Shown here: in pieces, positions 42,083 to 51,253 of the stretch
How positions within the stretch are numbered: position 1 is the stretch's first letter
How the letters are laid out: each line of letters starts with the position of its first letter
Source of the DNA: Micavibrio sp. UBA6929
GTDB lineage: Bacteria > Pseudomonadota > Alphaproteobacteria > Micavibrionales > Micavibrionaceae
Direction: 5' to 3'
Assembly (NCBI GenBank): GCA_002448815.1
Contig: DKAJ01000001.1
Location: forward strand, 62,001-126,000
DNA length: 64,000 nucleotides
Notes under the pieces: generated by a model
Told to the model about the DNA's origin: nothing
Database searches by the model: none
What the model saw: the letters and a program-made list of their open reading frames with translations, nothing else
Position numbers and translations under genes: made by a program

Positions 42083-43456
42083 ATGACTAAGAAAAAATAT
42101 TTCGGTACTGACGGAATCCGCGGACGCGCGAACCGCTTCCCAATGACGGCGGAAATTGCGCTGAAGGTTGCGATGGCAACGGCGCATGTTTTGCAAAAAC
42201 GTCAAGATATCTCCAAGCAAACAAACCGCGTTGTCATTGGCAAAGATACCCGCCTGTCAGGATATATGTTCGAAGACGCGATGTGCTCGGGCTTTGTATC
42301 AATGGGCTTGAACGTTATTCAGGTCGGGCCAATCCCAACGCCGGGCATTGCGATGCTGACGCGTAATATGCGCGCAGATGTTGGTGTGATGATTTCAGCC
42401 TCGCACAATAAATTCGAAGATAACGGCATTAAGCTGTTTGGCCCTGATGGCTATAAACTGGATGACGAGATCGAGCGCGAAATCGAGGCCCTGATCGCAC
42501 AAAGCTTTGACGATAAATTGGCGCCGCCTGATAAATGCGGAAAAGCCAGCCGCCTTGACGATGCGCTGGGCCGCTATGTTGAGCATGTAAAATCCAGCTT
42601 CCCTAAGGGCGAAAGCCTTGAAGGTATGAAAATCGTTGTCGATTGCGCAAATGGCGCGGCCTATAAGGTTGCCCCGCAGGTTTTGTGGGAACTTGAGGCC
42701 GAGGTCAAATCCATCGGCGTATCGCCAAATGGCCGTAATATTAATGCAGGCGTGGGCGCAACGGATGTTGCCGCGTTGCAGGCGCATGTCTTGGCCGAGG
42801 GCGCCGACATCGGTATCGCCTTGGACGGGGATGCTGATCGCCTGATCGTTGTTGATGAAAAAGGCCAGAAAATTGATGGTGACCAAATTATGGCGGCGCT
42901 GGCACTGCGCCTCAACGCGCGAGGCGCACTGGCGGGTGATACACTTGTTGCGACTGTGATGTCTAATCTGGGGATGGAGCAATTCCTTGCCAAAAACGGC
43001 ATTAAAACCTTGCGTACGCAGGTTGGTGATCGCTACGTGATGGAAGCGATGCGCGCTGACGGATATGTCTTGGGCGGCGAACAATCAGGCCACATGATCA
43101 TGAGCGAATACGGCACAACGGGCGATGGCTTGTTGGCGGCGCTACAGATTTTGGCGGCCTTGCAAGAAAGCGGTAAACCTGCAAGCGAAGCTTTGCATAT
43201 GTTTGATCCATTGCCGCAGCTTTTGAAAAATGTGCGTATCTCGCCTGATGCCGCGCCGATGGATGATCCTGCCGTGATAAAGGCCATTGATAATGCGCAA
43301 ACGGCATTGGACGGGCAGGGGCGCGTTCTTGTGCGCGCATCAGGAACCGAGCCGCTGATCCGTGTGATGGCCGAAGGGCAAGACCGCGATCAAATCGAAA
43401 CCCATGTTGATGCGCTGTGCGCGATCATTGAAAAATCTGCAAACGGAGCCTCGTAA
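42083..43456 (+). CDS. glmM: Phosphoglucosamine mutase
   Basis: Interconverts glucosamine-6-phosphate and glucosamine-1-phosphate, feeding UDP-GlcNAc for murein and LPS. Landmarks are FGTDGIRGRAN at the N terminus, the phosphoserine loop SASHNKFEDNGIK (about residue 100), the metal-binding GIALDGDADRLI and the C-terminal RASGTEPLIRVM. The 457 residues fit the family. It follows ftsH after 54 bp; folP, present between them in many bacteria, is absent. Confidence 0.97.
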   Translation: MTKKKYFGTDGIRGRANRFPMTAEIALKVAMATAHVLQKRQDISKQTNRVVIGKDTRLSGYMFEDAMCSGFVSMGLNVIQVGPIPTPGIAMLTRNMRADVGVMISASHNKFEDNGIKLFGPDGYKLDDEIEREIEALIAQSFDDKLAPPDKCGKASRLDDALGRYVEHVKSSFPKGESLEGMKIVVDCANGAAYKVAPQVLWELEAEVKSIGVSPNGRNINAGVGATDVAALQAHVLAEGADIGIALDGDADRLIVVDEKGQKIDGDQIMAALALRLNARGALAGDTLVATVMSNLGMEQFLAKNGIKTLRTQVGDRYVMEAMRADGYVLGGEQSGHMIMSEYGTTGDGLLAALQILAALQESGKPASEALHMFDPLPQLLKNVRISPDAAPMDDPAVIKAIDNAQTALDGQGRVLVRASGTEPLIRVMAEGQDRDQIETHVDALCAIIEKSANGAS

Positions 43457-43458
43457 TT

Positions 43459-44607
43459 ATGACTGCCCAGCGACACACACCATCCGTCCTTTTGCCAAGT
43501 GGCTTTCGTGATCTGCTTCCTGCCGAGGCGCAAAAAGAAGAAGACGCCGTGCGCCGCTTTTTAGATGCGTGTCTGGCGCTGGGGTACAAGCGCGTGCGTC
43601 CGCCGCTGGCTGAGTTCGAGGATGCTTTGTTCGCCGAAGGGCCAGGGGCGTTCGTGAAAGAACAAGCCTTCCGTTTTATTGATCCTGTGTCGCAAAAAAT
43701 GATGGCGCTGCGCTTTGATATTACCACGCAAATTGCCCGCATTGTCTCTTCACGTATGGCAGATGCACCGCGTCCACTGCGCTTGATGTATGCCAATGAT
43801 GTTGTCCGCGCTAATGCCAGCCAGCAACGCACAGACCGCCAGTTCCGTCAAATTGGCTGCGAAATTATCAGTGATGAAAATAATGCCAGTGATCTGGAAA
43901 TCGCGGTGACGTCGCTCATTGGGCTTGAAGCCATGGGCATTAAGGCCTTAACTCTTGATCTGTCATACACAAAATTGCTGCACCTGATTTTGGAATCCTA
44001 CGGCATTACTGGCGATGATAAAGATATATGGCTGGATATGTTGGCCAGCAAAGATATGGCGGCGCTCAATGCGCGCCCCGAAGCATTCAGTCAAGCCCTT
44101 GCCAGCGTGATCAGCGCATGCGGCGTGCCGTCACAAACAATTGCCGCGCTGAAAGATTTATCGCTGAATGATCAGGCAATGCAATGTGTCGCGCAATTGG
44201 AAACGCTGTCCGAAGGATTGCTTTCGGCGCTGAAAGATTTGGGTCTTGATCAGGTGCAGGTGACAATCGATCCATTTGAAACGAATGGCTTTAAATATCA
44301 TACGGGCATTTGCTTTACCCTGTTTACCGCGCAAGCCAACGCAGAGATTGGTCGCGGTGGACGATATGATGTGCAAGGCGGCCAAAGTGCCTGCGGCTTT
44401 ACCATTTATATGGATATGCTGCTGGATATTTTGCCTGTAAGCGAACAACAAAAAGCGATCTTCGTCGGCGCGCAGACATCTTGGGCACAGATAAAAACAC
44501 TGCAAACGCAAGGATGGATTGTACATCGCGCGATAGAGGGCTATGATGCGCCCGAAGAATGTACGCATGTTTTTGACAATGACGAAATCGTGCCGAACAA
44601 GAAATAA
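43459..44607 (+). CDS. hisZ: ATP phosphoribosyltransferase regulatory subunit HisZ
   Basis: HisZ is a catalytically inactive histidyl-tRNA-synthetase paralogue that activates the short HisG enzyme, first in histidine synthesis. The class II core is visible as GFRDLLPAEAQKEEDAVRRF, then LRFDITTQIARI and QRTDRQFRQIGCE. Motif 3 (GRGGRYD) is kept. It lacks the histidine-binding HisA motif and the C-terminal anticodon domain, and ends after a short basic tail. hisZ-purA is a known alphaproteobacterial pair. Confidence 0.9.
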   Translation: MTAQRHTPSVLLPSGFRDLLPAEAQKEEDAVRRFLDACLALGYKRVRPPLAEFEDALFAEGPGAFVKEQAFRFIDPVSQKMMALRFDITTQIARIVSSRMADAPRPLRLMYANDVVRANASQQRTDRQFRQIGCEIISDENNASDLEIAVTSLIGLEAMGIKALTLDLSYTKLLHLILESYGITGDDKDIWLDMLASKDMAALNARPEAFSQALASVISACGVPSQTIAALKDLSLNDQAMQCVAQLETLSEGLLSALKDLGLDQVQVTIDPFETNGFKYHTGICFTLFTAQANAEIGRGGRYDVQGGQSACGFTIYMDMLLDILPVSEQQKAIFVGAQTSWAQIKTLQTQGWIVHRAIEGYDAPEECTHVFDNDEIVPNKK

Positions 44608-44639
44608 GTTAATTCATAAAATAAGGTAAGGGTAAAAGC

Positions 44640-45932
44640 ATGGCAAATGTGGCAGTAATCGGTTCTCAATGGGGCGATGAAGGTAAGGGTAAAATTGTTG
44701 ATTGGCTTTCCAGCCGCGCAGATGTTGTTGTGCGCTTTCAAGGCGGCCATAACGCAGGCCACACATTGGTCATCGATGGTAAAGTTTACAAGCTTCACTT
44801 GCTGCCGTCAGGGATTGTGCGCCCGGGTAAAGTGTCGATCATCGGCAGCGGCGTTGTTATTGACCCATGGGCGTTGCTCGAAGAAATTACCCGTATCAAA
44901 GAACAAGGCGTCGAGGTTTCCCCTGAAACATTGGTGATCGCGGAAAATGCGCCGCTGATCTTGCCTGTACACCGCGTTTTGGATAAAGCCATGGAAACAT
45001 CGCGCGGCGACCGCCCGATCGGTACGACAGGTCGCGGCATTGGCCCCGCATACGAAGATAAAGTTGCGCGCCGCGCCATTCGCATTTGCGATTTGGATGA
45101 TGACGCTGCGCTCGAGCGTAAATTAAACCGCATGATGGATCATCACAACGCGCTGCTTCGCGGCCTTGGCCTTGAAGAAGTTGATGTGCAAGAAACGCTT
45201 GAGGCACTGAAAGAAGTGCGCAGCGAAATCTTGGCGTATCGCGGCGTTGTGTGGAAAGTTTTGGATCAAGCGCGCCAAGATGGTAAGCGCATTTTGTTTG
45301 AAGGCGCACAAGGCATGATGCTGGACGTGGATCATGGAACATATCCGTTTGTGACATCGTCAAACATGGCGGTTGGTCAGGCCGCCGTGGGTGCAGGCAT
45401 TGGCCCTGATGTGATCGATAATGTCTTGGGTATTACCAAGGCTTATACAACGCGCGTGGGCGAGGGGCCTTTCCCAACAGAACAAGATAATGAAATTGGC
45501 GAACGTATCGGTCAAAAAGGTCATGAATTTGGCACGACGACAGGGCGTAAACGCCGCTGTGGCTGGTTTGATGCGGTTGCCGTACGCCAAGCGATTAAAG
45601 TTGGCGGGATCAAAGGCATCGTTTTAACAAAGCTAGACGTTTTGGACGGTATGGAAGAAATTAAAATCTGCGTGGGCTATGACATTAATGGCGAGCGCTA
45701 TGACCACTTACCTGCCGCGCAAAACCTGCAACAGGCTGCAACACCTGTTTACGAGACAATGTCTGGATGGCAAGGCGAGGTTCATGGCGCGCGTTCATGG
45801 GCGGATATTCCTGCCGAGGCCATTAAATATGTTCGCCGCATCGAAGAATTAGTGGGCGCACCTGTAACATTGCTCTCCACATCGCCCGAGCGAGATGATA
45901 CAATCGTAATGGAAGACCCATTTGTAAAGTAA
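44640..45932 (+). CDS. purA: Adenylosuccinate synthetase
   Basis: Joins aspartate to IMP using GTP, the first step to AMP. The N-terminal GTP-binding glycine loop QWGDEGKGKIVDWL, GHNAGHTLV and the IMP-binding TTGRGIGPAYEDKVARR are clear, as is GKRILFEGAQGMMLDVDHGTYP. Length 430 is standard. A hairpin (45911-45943) overlaps the stop but lacks a T run. The next gene, a pseudokinase, begins 50 bp on. Confidence 0.97.
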   Translation: MANVAVIGSQWGDEGKGKIVDWLSSRADVVVRFQGGHNAGHTLVIDGKVYKLHLLPSGIVRPGKVSIIGSGVVIDPWALLEEITRIKEQGVEVSPETLVIAENAPLILPVHRVLDKAMETSRGDRPIGTTGRGIGPAYEDKVARRAIRICDLDDDAALERKLNRMMDHHNALLRGLGLEEVDVQETLEALKEVRSEILAYRGVVWKVLDQARQDGKRILFEGAQGMMLDVDHGTYPFVTSSNMAVGQAAVGAGIGPDVIDNVLGITKAYTTRVGEGPFPTEQDNEIGERIGQKGHEFGTTTGRKRRCGWFDAVAVRQAIKVGGIKGIVLTKLDVLDGMEEIKICVGYDINGERYDHLPAAQNLQQAATPVYETMSGWQGEVHGARSWADIPAEAIKYVRRIEELVGAPVTLLSTSPERDDTIVMEDPFVK

Positions 45933-45982
45933 ACAAATGGTCTTCTGTTGTGTGAAGATTGTATCAATAAAAGGTTGTTTTT

Positions 45983-48025
45983 GTGGCTGCTAAGTCATCC
46001 CCGATCAGCGAAAGTAAAAACACGGTTAGTCTCGGCGCGAAGATCAAAATTTATTATGATCGTCCGCTGCCCGAGTATGATCATGGGCCGTTAAAAGCGT
46101 ACGAAGCAGTCAGTTACTTAAATGATGTAACAAAGTGCTACGCGCTCATTTGTGAACGTGCCTATATGCCGCGCCTGACTTTGGTTGAAAATTATGTGCG
46201 TGTGAATAACCCCGGATTGGTTAATCTGGTGGGCAATGGGGTTGTGTTCTGGACGCCCGCTAAAGAAGAGCGTTATGTCTTTGTTTATCAGACACGGGCA
46301 AGCGCCCAAAAAATCAGTGATGATAAACCAGAAATAGCGCTAGGGTTGAGCCCGTCTATGGTGCTTAAGAATATTATCCCGCCATTTGTAAGTATTCTCA
46401 CCGATCTTGAGCATAAACGCATAAATCACGGCAGCTTGTGCCTGTCGAATGTCTTTGCGCAATACCAGGATAATAATATTGTCGACGTGTTTATAGGCGA
46501 TATGCTGTCGTTACCATACGGCATGGCGCAGCCATCAATTTATAAAACTGTGCCAACAGCATTGGCCGAGCAAGGTGGCATAGGAACAGGTTATATTGCC
46601 AATGATATTTATGCGTTTGGTGTGTGTGTTGCCCTCATGCTTCGCACAAAAGACCCGATGGAAGGGAAGTCCGATGATTTTATCATAGAGGCAAAATTAC
46701 AAAAGGGCAGCTACGCAACCCTGCTTGACAAGCAGCGCTTTAGTGGGCCATTTCTTGAGTTGCTAAAAGGTGTCTTGCAAGATGATCCTTTAAAGCGCTG
46801 GAGCGTAGAAGAAATATCTTTGTGGTATGACGGGCGTCAATTATCACCAAAGCAAAACCCGCCGCCAAAAATTGCGCCGCGCCCGTTAGAGTTTGAAAAT
46901 AAAAAATATAATCAAATTGCAACGCTTGCTAAGGAGCTTTCTAAAGCGCCAGCAAGTGCCGCGCATCTTGTAGAAAGCGGACAGCTTTCCCATTGGCTGG
47001 AAAGAGCCTTAAGTGATAAAAAAGCAGTGGCGCGATATGAACGCGCAATGGGCTTTGTGCGTGAAAATCTAAAAACACATGAAAAAAACATCATGATCGC
47101 ATCTAACCTTGCCATAGGTATGAACACAGCAAATCCCATCTTTTATAAAGGGCGCGCTCTATACCCTGAGGCATTTGGCGATAAATTAATTGAGGCCACA
47201 GAAAAGGGAGAAGATCCTAACCCTATCGTCGAAATCTTAAAACAAGGGCTGTTTAATAGCTGGTTTATTTTTAAGCTTGAGGCCGGCGGATCAGATTATC
47301 TGGGTATGTCCGAACATTTCGAAGCCGCGCGCAATGCGCTGCGGGGTAAGAAAACAGGCTATGGCGTTGAACGCTGCATTTATATGCTCTCTAAACGCGT
47401 GCATTGTATGAGTCCATTGCTTAAAAATGTAATCGCTTATGATGCGGCAGAAATTGCATTGAAACTGGATAGGCTTCTGGAGCAAAACCCAAAAGCGGTT
47501 TCGCAGTTAATGGATCGTCATATTGCAGCCTTCTTGATCGAGCGTGAACCACAGGTGATCGAGCGGCGATTATTCGATTTGGATTCCCCGCACCAAAGCG
47601 AGGTCATGCATGCGATCTTGAGCTGTTATGCTGCTATTCAAAAGCGCCATAAAATTGATTCTTTGCCGCATCTGGCCAAAGCACTTTTGAAAAAGATAAA
47701 GCCTTGTTACCGTGTCTTTTATGATTTGACGCTGCGCAAGACGATTGAGGATAAGGTATCTAAGGCCGCTGAAAAGGGTGATTTGCCGGGGATGCTCTCG
47801 ATGATTGAGGATCCAGTTACGCGAAGCCGTGACCGCAAGGCATACAACAGCGCCGTAGAAGAATATTATAAGTTGGAAATTGAATCGCAAGAACTTCAGA
47901 TGAACCTGATTGACCGTAGCAGTTTTAATAAAAGCTTCGGACGTGAGATATCAGCGATGATTGCAAGTGGTCTGTCGATCATCGTCATTGTGTTTATCGC
48001 AATATCATTTTACACGGGCGGCTAG
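45983..48025 (+). CDS. Tail-anchored protein with a degenerate protein-kinase domain (pseudokinase)
   Basis: A 680-residue protein starting at GTG 45983 (AAAGG upstream). Residues about 20-280 follow a Ser/Thr kinase: the catalytic loop reads HGSLCLSNVFA (148-158) instead of HRDLKxxN, so the base Asp is Ser, and DFG is GDM (172-174). The DIYAFGVCVALML helix (about 208-220) and DDPLKRWSVEE (267-277) match the C-lobe. The glycine loop and VAIK Lys are not seen. Residues 300-640 are helical; a single membrane segment (about 655-675) at the C terminus leaves the body cytoplasmic. Its stop is 5 bp before the next membrane gene. Confidence 0.75.
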   Translation: MAAKSSPISESKNTVSLGAKIKIYYDRPLPEYDHGPLKAYEAVSYLNDVTKCYALICERAYMPRLTLVENYVRVNNPGLVNLVGNGVVFWTPAKEERYVFVYQTRASAQKISDDKPEIALGLSPSMVLKNIIPPFVSILTDLEHKRINHGSLCLSNVFAQYQDNNIVDVFIGDMLSLPYGMAQPSIYKTVPTALAEQGGIGTGYIANDIYAFGVCVALMLRTKDPMEGKSDDFIIEAKLQKGSYATLLDKQRFSGPFLELLKGVLQDDPLKRWSVEEISLWYDGRQLSPKQNPPPKIAPRPLEFENKKYNQIATLAKELSKAPASAAHLVESGQLSHWLERALSDKKAVARYERAMGFVRENLKTHEKNIMIASNLAIGMNTANPIFYKGRALYPEAFGDKLIEATEKGEDPNPIVEILKQGLFNSWFIFKLEAGGSDYLGMSEHFEAARNALRGKKTGYGVERCIYMLSKRVHCMSPLLKNVIAYDAAEIALKLDRLLEQNPKAVSQLMDRHIAAFLIEREPQVIERRLFDLDSPHQSEVMHAILSCYAAIQKRHKIDSLPHLAKALLKKIKPCYRVFYDLTLRKTIEDKVSKAAEKGDLPGMLSMIEDPVTRSRDRKAYNSAVEEYYKLEIESQELQMNLIDRSSFNKSFGREISAMIASGLSIIVIVFIAISFYTGG

Positions 48026-48030
48026 GAACG

Positions 48031-48651
48031 ATGGCAAAGGCAGATAAAGCGCAGAAAAAGGGCAATGGTGGCAAAATATTTTTTGTCCTGATGGCGATCA
48101 TTTGTTCATTGATTGCCTTGCCCAGTACAATTTTACTGGCGATTGGGTGTTTGCCTTCGATCGTCGCCTTTTTTGTTGATCGGACAAAGTTAAAGGCACG
48201 CGCGATTTCAGTTGCGGCGTTAAATCTCGCCGCGTGTAGCTTCTATTTGTTGACTCTTTGGTCGCGTGGCGATGAGCTGTTTTTTGCGCTGGAATTGGTT
48301 GCTGATCCGGTGAATGTGATTGTGATGTATACCGGCGCGGCGGCTGGGTATGGAGTTGATTGGTTCCTCAGCGGCGCTGTAAGCCAAATTTTGTACGCAA
48401 AGGCAAAGTCACGGCAACAAACGATCCAAAAACGCCAAAAAGAATTGATACAGCGCTGGGGCCGTGTTGTTTCTGGTAAGAAGCAAGATTTAGAAGGCGA
48501 AGGCAATGTTTCTGATGCGGATGAGGGCGCTCCTGAGGGTGACACCTCAAGCGGTTCTAAGCGTAAGGGCGGAGATAAAGCTGAGCAGACCCCTTCCAAA
48601 GCTGCCTTGCAGCAAGAGATGAAAGATACATTCGCCTCTGAAGAGGGCTAG
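48031..48651 (+). CDS. Membrane protein paired with the pseudokinase
   Basis: Not recognised. The 206 residues have a basic N terminus and two or three hydrophobic stretches (15-48, with an internal break, 58-78 and 85-112). A long hydrophilic C-terminal tail follows: a basic coiled segment (AKSRQQTIQKRQKELIQRWG), then an acidic Gly/Ser/Asp stretch. The start is 5 bp after the pseudokinase stop, so the two are surely one transcript and probably partners in the membrane. Its TAG stop shares a CTAG palindrome with the convergent gene. Confidence 0.65.
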   Translation: MAKADKAQKKGNGGKIFFVLMAIICSLIALPSTILLAIGCLPSIVAFFVDRTKLKARAISVAALNLAACSFYLLTLWSRGDELFFALELVADPVNVIVMYTGAAAGYGVDWFLSGAVSQILYAKAKSRQQTIQKRQKELIQRWGRVVSGKKQDLEGEGNVSDADEGAPEGDTSSGSKRKGGDKAEQTPSKAALQQEMKDTFASEEG

Positions 48652-49304
48652 CTTGAAACAGCAGTATGCTTAGGCCGTGGCATAGGTTTTGGCGCTGCAT
48701 GTCCATGTGATTGCATTAAGGCACGAATAATCCGAAAATTCTTTTCCAAGGTTAGGTCATCTGGATAACGGCGCTTTGCCCATTGTGTCAGGTCAAATGC
48801 ATCCTCATACAATTTCATAGAAAGCAAATGCGTCGAAGCATCGTCAACTAAGCGTATATAATCGTGTTCGGACAAGTTGCGCGTATCGGCGCTAAACAGG
48901 ATTTGATCATATATCTTTTGTGCCTCAAGGGCGCGTTCGTTCTTTGTGTAAAAGGCAATAAGCGCCTCACGTAAGGGGAGGCTTTTAGGGCTGAGTGCGA
49001 GTGCTTTCTTAAGGTATGTTTCTTGCTGATCAATATTGCCCAGTGCGCCTTGTATTTTGGCTGCCAGCGTATAGTCGCTTATGGTGGCCTTATCGCCCTT
49101 GATGATGCAGTTCATGACATTCATCGCGGTTTGCGGGTCTTTGTGAAACAACAGCGCATGAGCGTAATCGCGTGCATGATCAATGTCTTCAGGCGCTTGG
49201 ACGTATCGCTTTTCAATAGCATCTAAATTGGAATAGTCACGCACACTGGTTCCCGCGCAGGCAGGGATCAGTAAAAGGCTTGTCAGTAAAAGTAATTTTC
49301 TCAT
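48648..49304 (-). CDS. TPR-type lipoprotein
   Basis: ATG 49304 gives 218 residues with a lipoprotein signal (LLLLTSLLLIPACAG, lipobox IPAC). The body is all helical, with TPR-like repeats (AAKIQGALGNIDQQETYLKKALALSPKSLPL; ALEAQKIYDQILFSADT), and a His/Pro tail. It resembles the TadD/PilF class of pilus-assembly lipoproteins, but no tad or pil genes are near, so the function is open. It converges on the membrane protein (stops overlap by 4 bp) and is divergent from ribF, with 83 bp between start codons. Confidence 0.7.
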   Translation of the reverse strand: MRKLLLLTSLLLIPACAGTSVRDYSNLDAIEKRYVQAPEDIDHARDYAHALLFHKDPQTAMNVMNCIIKGDKATISDYTLAAKIQGALGNIDQQETYLKKALALSPKSLPLREALIAFYTKNERALEAQKIYDQILFSADTRNLSEHDYIRLVDDASTHLLSMKLYEDAFDLTQWAKRRYPDDLTLEKNFRIIRALMQSHGHAAPKPMPRPKHTAVSS

Positions 49305-49387
49305 CTTGGGCGCTATACTAAGACGATTTCCAGTGAATTTAAAGATTGAAGATTGACCCATGCACGAAATTGCGCGAAAAACAGGGA

Positions 49388-50305
49388 ATGAAGCAATTAA
49401 CCGCACTGAGCGATATAACGCAAACCGAACAAGGCGCCGTCATCATTATTGGTAATTTTGATGGGGTTCACCGTGGTCACGTGGCTTTGCTGCGCGCGGC
49501 GCGTGATATTGCACAGGCCAATAATGTGCCTTGCGGTGTGCTGACGTTTGAGCCGCATCCACGACGCTTATTCCGCGCCGATGAGCCACCTGGCCGCATC
49601 ACCCCGTGCACCATTAAGGCCGCGCGCCTTGACGCGGCAGGCATGGATTTTGTGCTATCTATTCCTTTTGATTGGGAATTCGCCAGCCAGTCAAGCGATT
49701 ACTTTATTCAAGAAATTTTGCAAAACACGCTTAAGGCCACGCATGTTGTGGTCGGATATAATTTCCGTTTTGGTCAATTGCGCCAAGGGCAGCCATCAGA
49801 CATTCGTGATGCAGGCATTCATGTCACCATCATTGATGAACTGCAACAAGACGGCGGTGATGCCCTGTCATCAAGCGCGGTGCGTCAATTATTGCGTCAT
49901 GGTGATATTGAAAAAGCCAACCATATTTTGGGGTGGGATTGGGAAATTCAAGGACAAGTCGTCAAGGGCGATCAACGCGGGCGCGAATTAGGCTACCCCA
50001 CGGCGAATTTAAAATTGGGCGAAACCATTCACCCGGCCTATGGCATTTATGCGGCGCAAGTCTGCGTGCAGGGCGAGGATGAATGGCACAAATCTGCCGT
50101 GAATATTGGTATTCGCCCGATGTTCGAGGTTCCTGTAGCGCAGGTTGAGGCACATATCCTAGATTTCGACCGTGACATATATGATAAAATTTTGCGCGTG
50201 CGTCTTGTAAAAAGACTGCGCGGCGAAGCCAAGTTCGATAGCCTTGAGGCCTTGATCGAGCAAATTGAAAAAGACTGCGAACAAACACGCAGCGTATTAA
50301 ACTAA
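49388..50305 (+). CDS. ribF: Bifunctional riboflavin kinase / FAD synthetase
   Basis: Makes FMN from riboflavin and then FAD. The N-terminal adenylyltransferase domain has VIIIGNFDGVHRGHVALL and TFEPHPRRLF, plus ISSS-type SSSAVRQLL. The C-terminal kinase domain has GRELGYPTANLKLG (the PTAN motif) and YGIYAAQV. ATG 49388 (305 residues) is preferred over the TTG at 49346; its Shine-Dalgarno spacing is short, so the exact start is uncertain. ileS normally follows directly; here two carrier genes are between. Confidence 0.94.
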   Translation: MKQLTALSDITQTEQGAVIIIGNFDGVHRGHVALLRAARDIAQANNVPCGVLTFEPHPRRLFRADEPPGRITPCTIKAARLDAAGMDFVLSIPFDWEFASQSSDYFIQEILQNTLKATHVVVGYNFRFGQLRQGQPSDIRDAGIHVTIIDELQQDGGDALSSSAVRQLLRHGDIEKANHILGWDWEIQGQVVKGDQRGRELGYPTANLKLGETIHPAYGIYAAQVCVQGEDEWHKSAVNIGIRPMFEVPVAQVEAHILDFDRDIYDKILRVRLVKRLRGEAKFDSLEALIEQIEKDCEQTRSVLN

Positions 50306-50317
50306 AAGGTAAGTGTA

Positions 50318-51250
50318 ATGGATGTTTTTGGTGTAATTATGGCGGACTTAGTGCCGCTATATTTATTGATTGGCGTTGGCTATATTGCAGGGCGTTATTT
50401 GGATGTGAACCTGCATTCGATTTCCCGGATTTGTTTGTATATCTTACTGCCGCCAGTGTTCTTGGGCGCGATGACGCGCATCGATATTCAACCATCGTTG
50501 ATCGTGCTGCCGCTTATAACGCTGGTGTCATCATATATCATTACGCTGAGTGCGCTGAATATTGCCAAACGCATCTGGCAGGACGGCACCGCCAATTCGA
50601 TTGCCAGCGCTGCGGTGAATGCGAACGCCGTGTATTTTGGTTTGCCTATTGTTTTGGCGCTCTTTGGTCCGCATGGTGCGTCGATTTACCTGTTTATGAA
50701 TCTGGGCGGCGCAATTAATAATGCAAGCCTCAGTTACTATATCTCGGCGCGCGGACGCTTTACCGTACAACAAAGCCTAAAGCGCCTGATGAAATTGCCC
50801 GTTTTGTATGCTGTTGTATTGGGGTTGGTCTTTAACTATGCAGGCATCACCATGAACCCCATTGCCGAGAAATATTGGGATTACGCCGCAGGTGCATTAA
50901 CCATTTTGGGGATGATGATGATCGGGATTTCAGTATCAAAACTGGGCGGTCTTTCTATCCGCTGGGGCGAGCTTGGCGCGCTATTTTTGATTAAATATGT
51001 CGCATGGCCAGTGATGCTTGGCGCTGTGATCTTTGCGGATGTGCATTGGTTTGGCCTGTTAAATCATGAGATTTACGCCTTGATGATTATTTTGTCCTTT
51101 ATGCCATTATTTGCGAATTACGTGGCCTATGCGGCGGAAAATAACCTGTTCCCCGAGCGCGCAGGCAGTGCCGTCCTGCTCAGCAGTCTTTTCTCAACCG
51201 TGGCTATTCCCTTTGCCTATTTCCTTATTAAGTATTTTGGGTTTAATTAG
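50318..51250 (+). CDS. AEC (auxin efflux carrier) family transporter, first copy
   Basis: A 310-residue inner-membrane protein with ten hydrophobic segments in two inverted halves. The N-terminal LVPLYLLIGVGYIAGRYLDV matches the family opening. AEC carriers move organic acids such as malate or malonate, and in plants auxin; the substrate is unknown here. It starts 12 bp after ribF and is followed by a second copy after only 3 bp. The pair share about one residue in three by eye (same LVPLY opening and VYFGLP/GYFGLP motif), so a duplication or a heterodimer is plausible. Confidence 0.86.
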   Translation: MDVFGVIMADLVPLYLLIGVGYIAGRYLDVNLHSISRICLYILLPPVFLGAMTRIDIQPSLIVLPLITLVSSYIITLSALNIAKRIWQDGTANSIASAAVNANAVYFGLPIVLALFGPHGASIYLFMNLGGAINNASLSYYISARGRFTVQQSLKRLMKLPVLYAVVLGLVFNYAGITMNPIAEKYWDYAAGALTILGMMMIGISVSKLGGLSIRWGELGALFLIKYVAWPVMLGAVIFADVHWFGLLNHEIYALMIILSFMPLFANYVAYAAENNLFPERAGSAVLLSSLFSTVAIPFAYFLIKYFGFN

Positions 51251-51253
51251 CGC

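Noticed and set aside
42395..43084. 229-codon antisense frame inside glmM
   Set aside because: It is a long shadow of a well-conserved gene; no start signal or family feature supports it.
45911..45943. Hairpin at the purA stop
   Set aside because: A 12-bp stem with a bulge is present but no T run follows; most likely not an intrinsic terminator.
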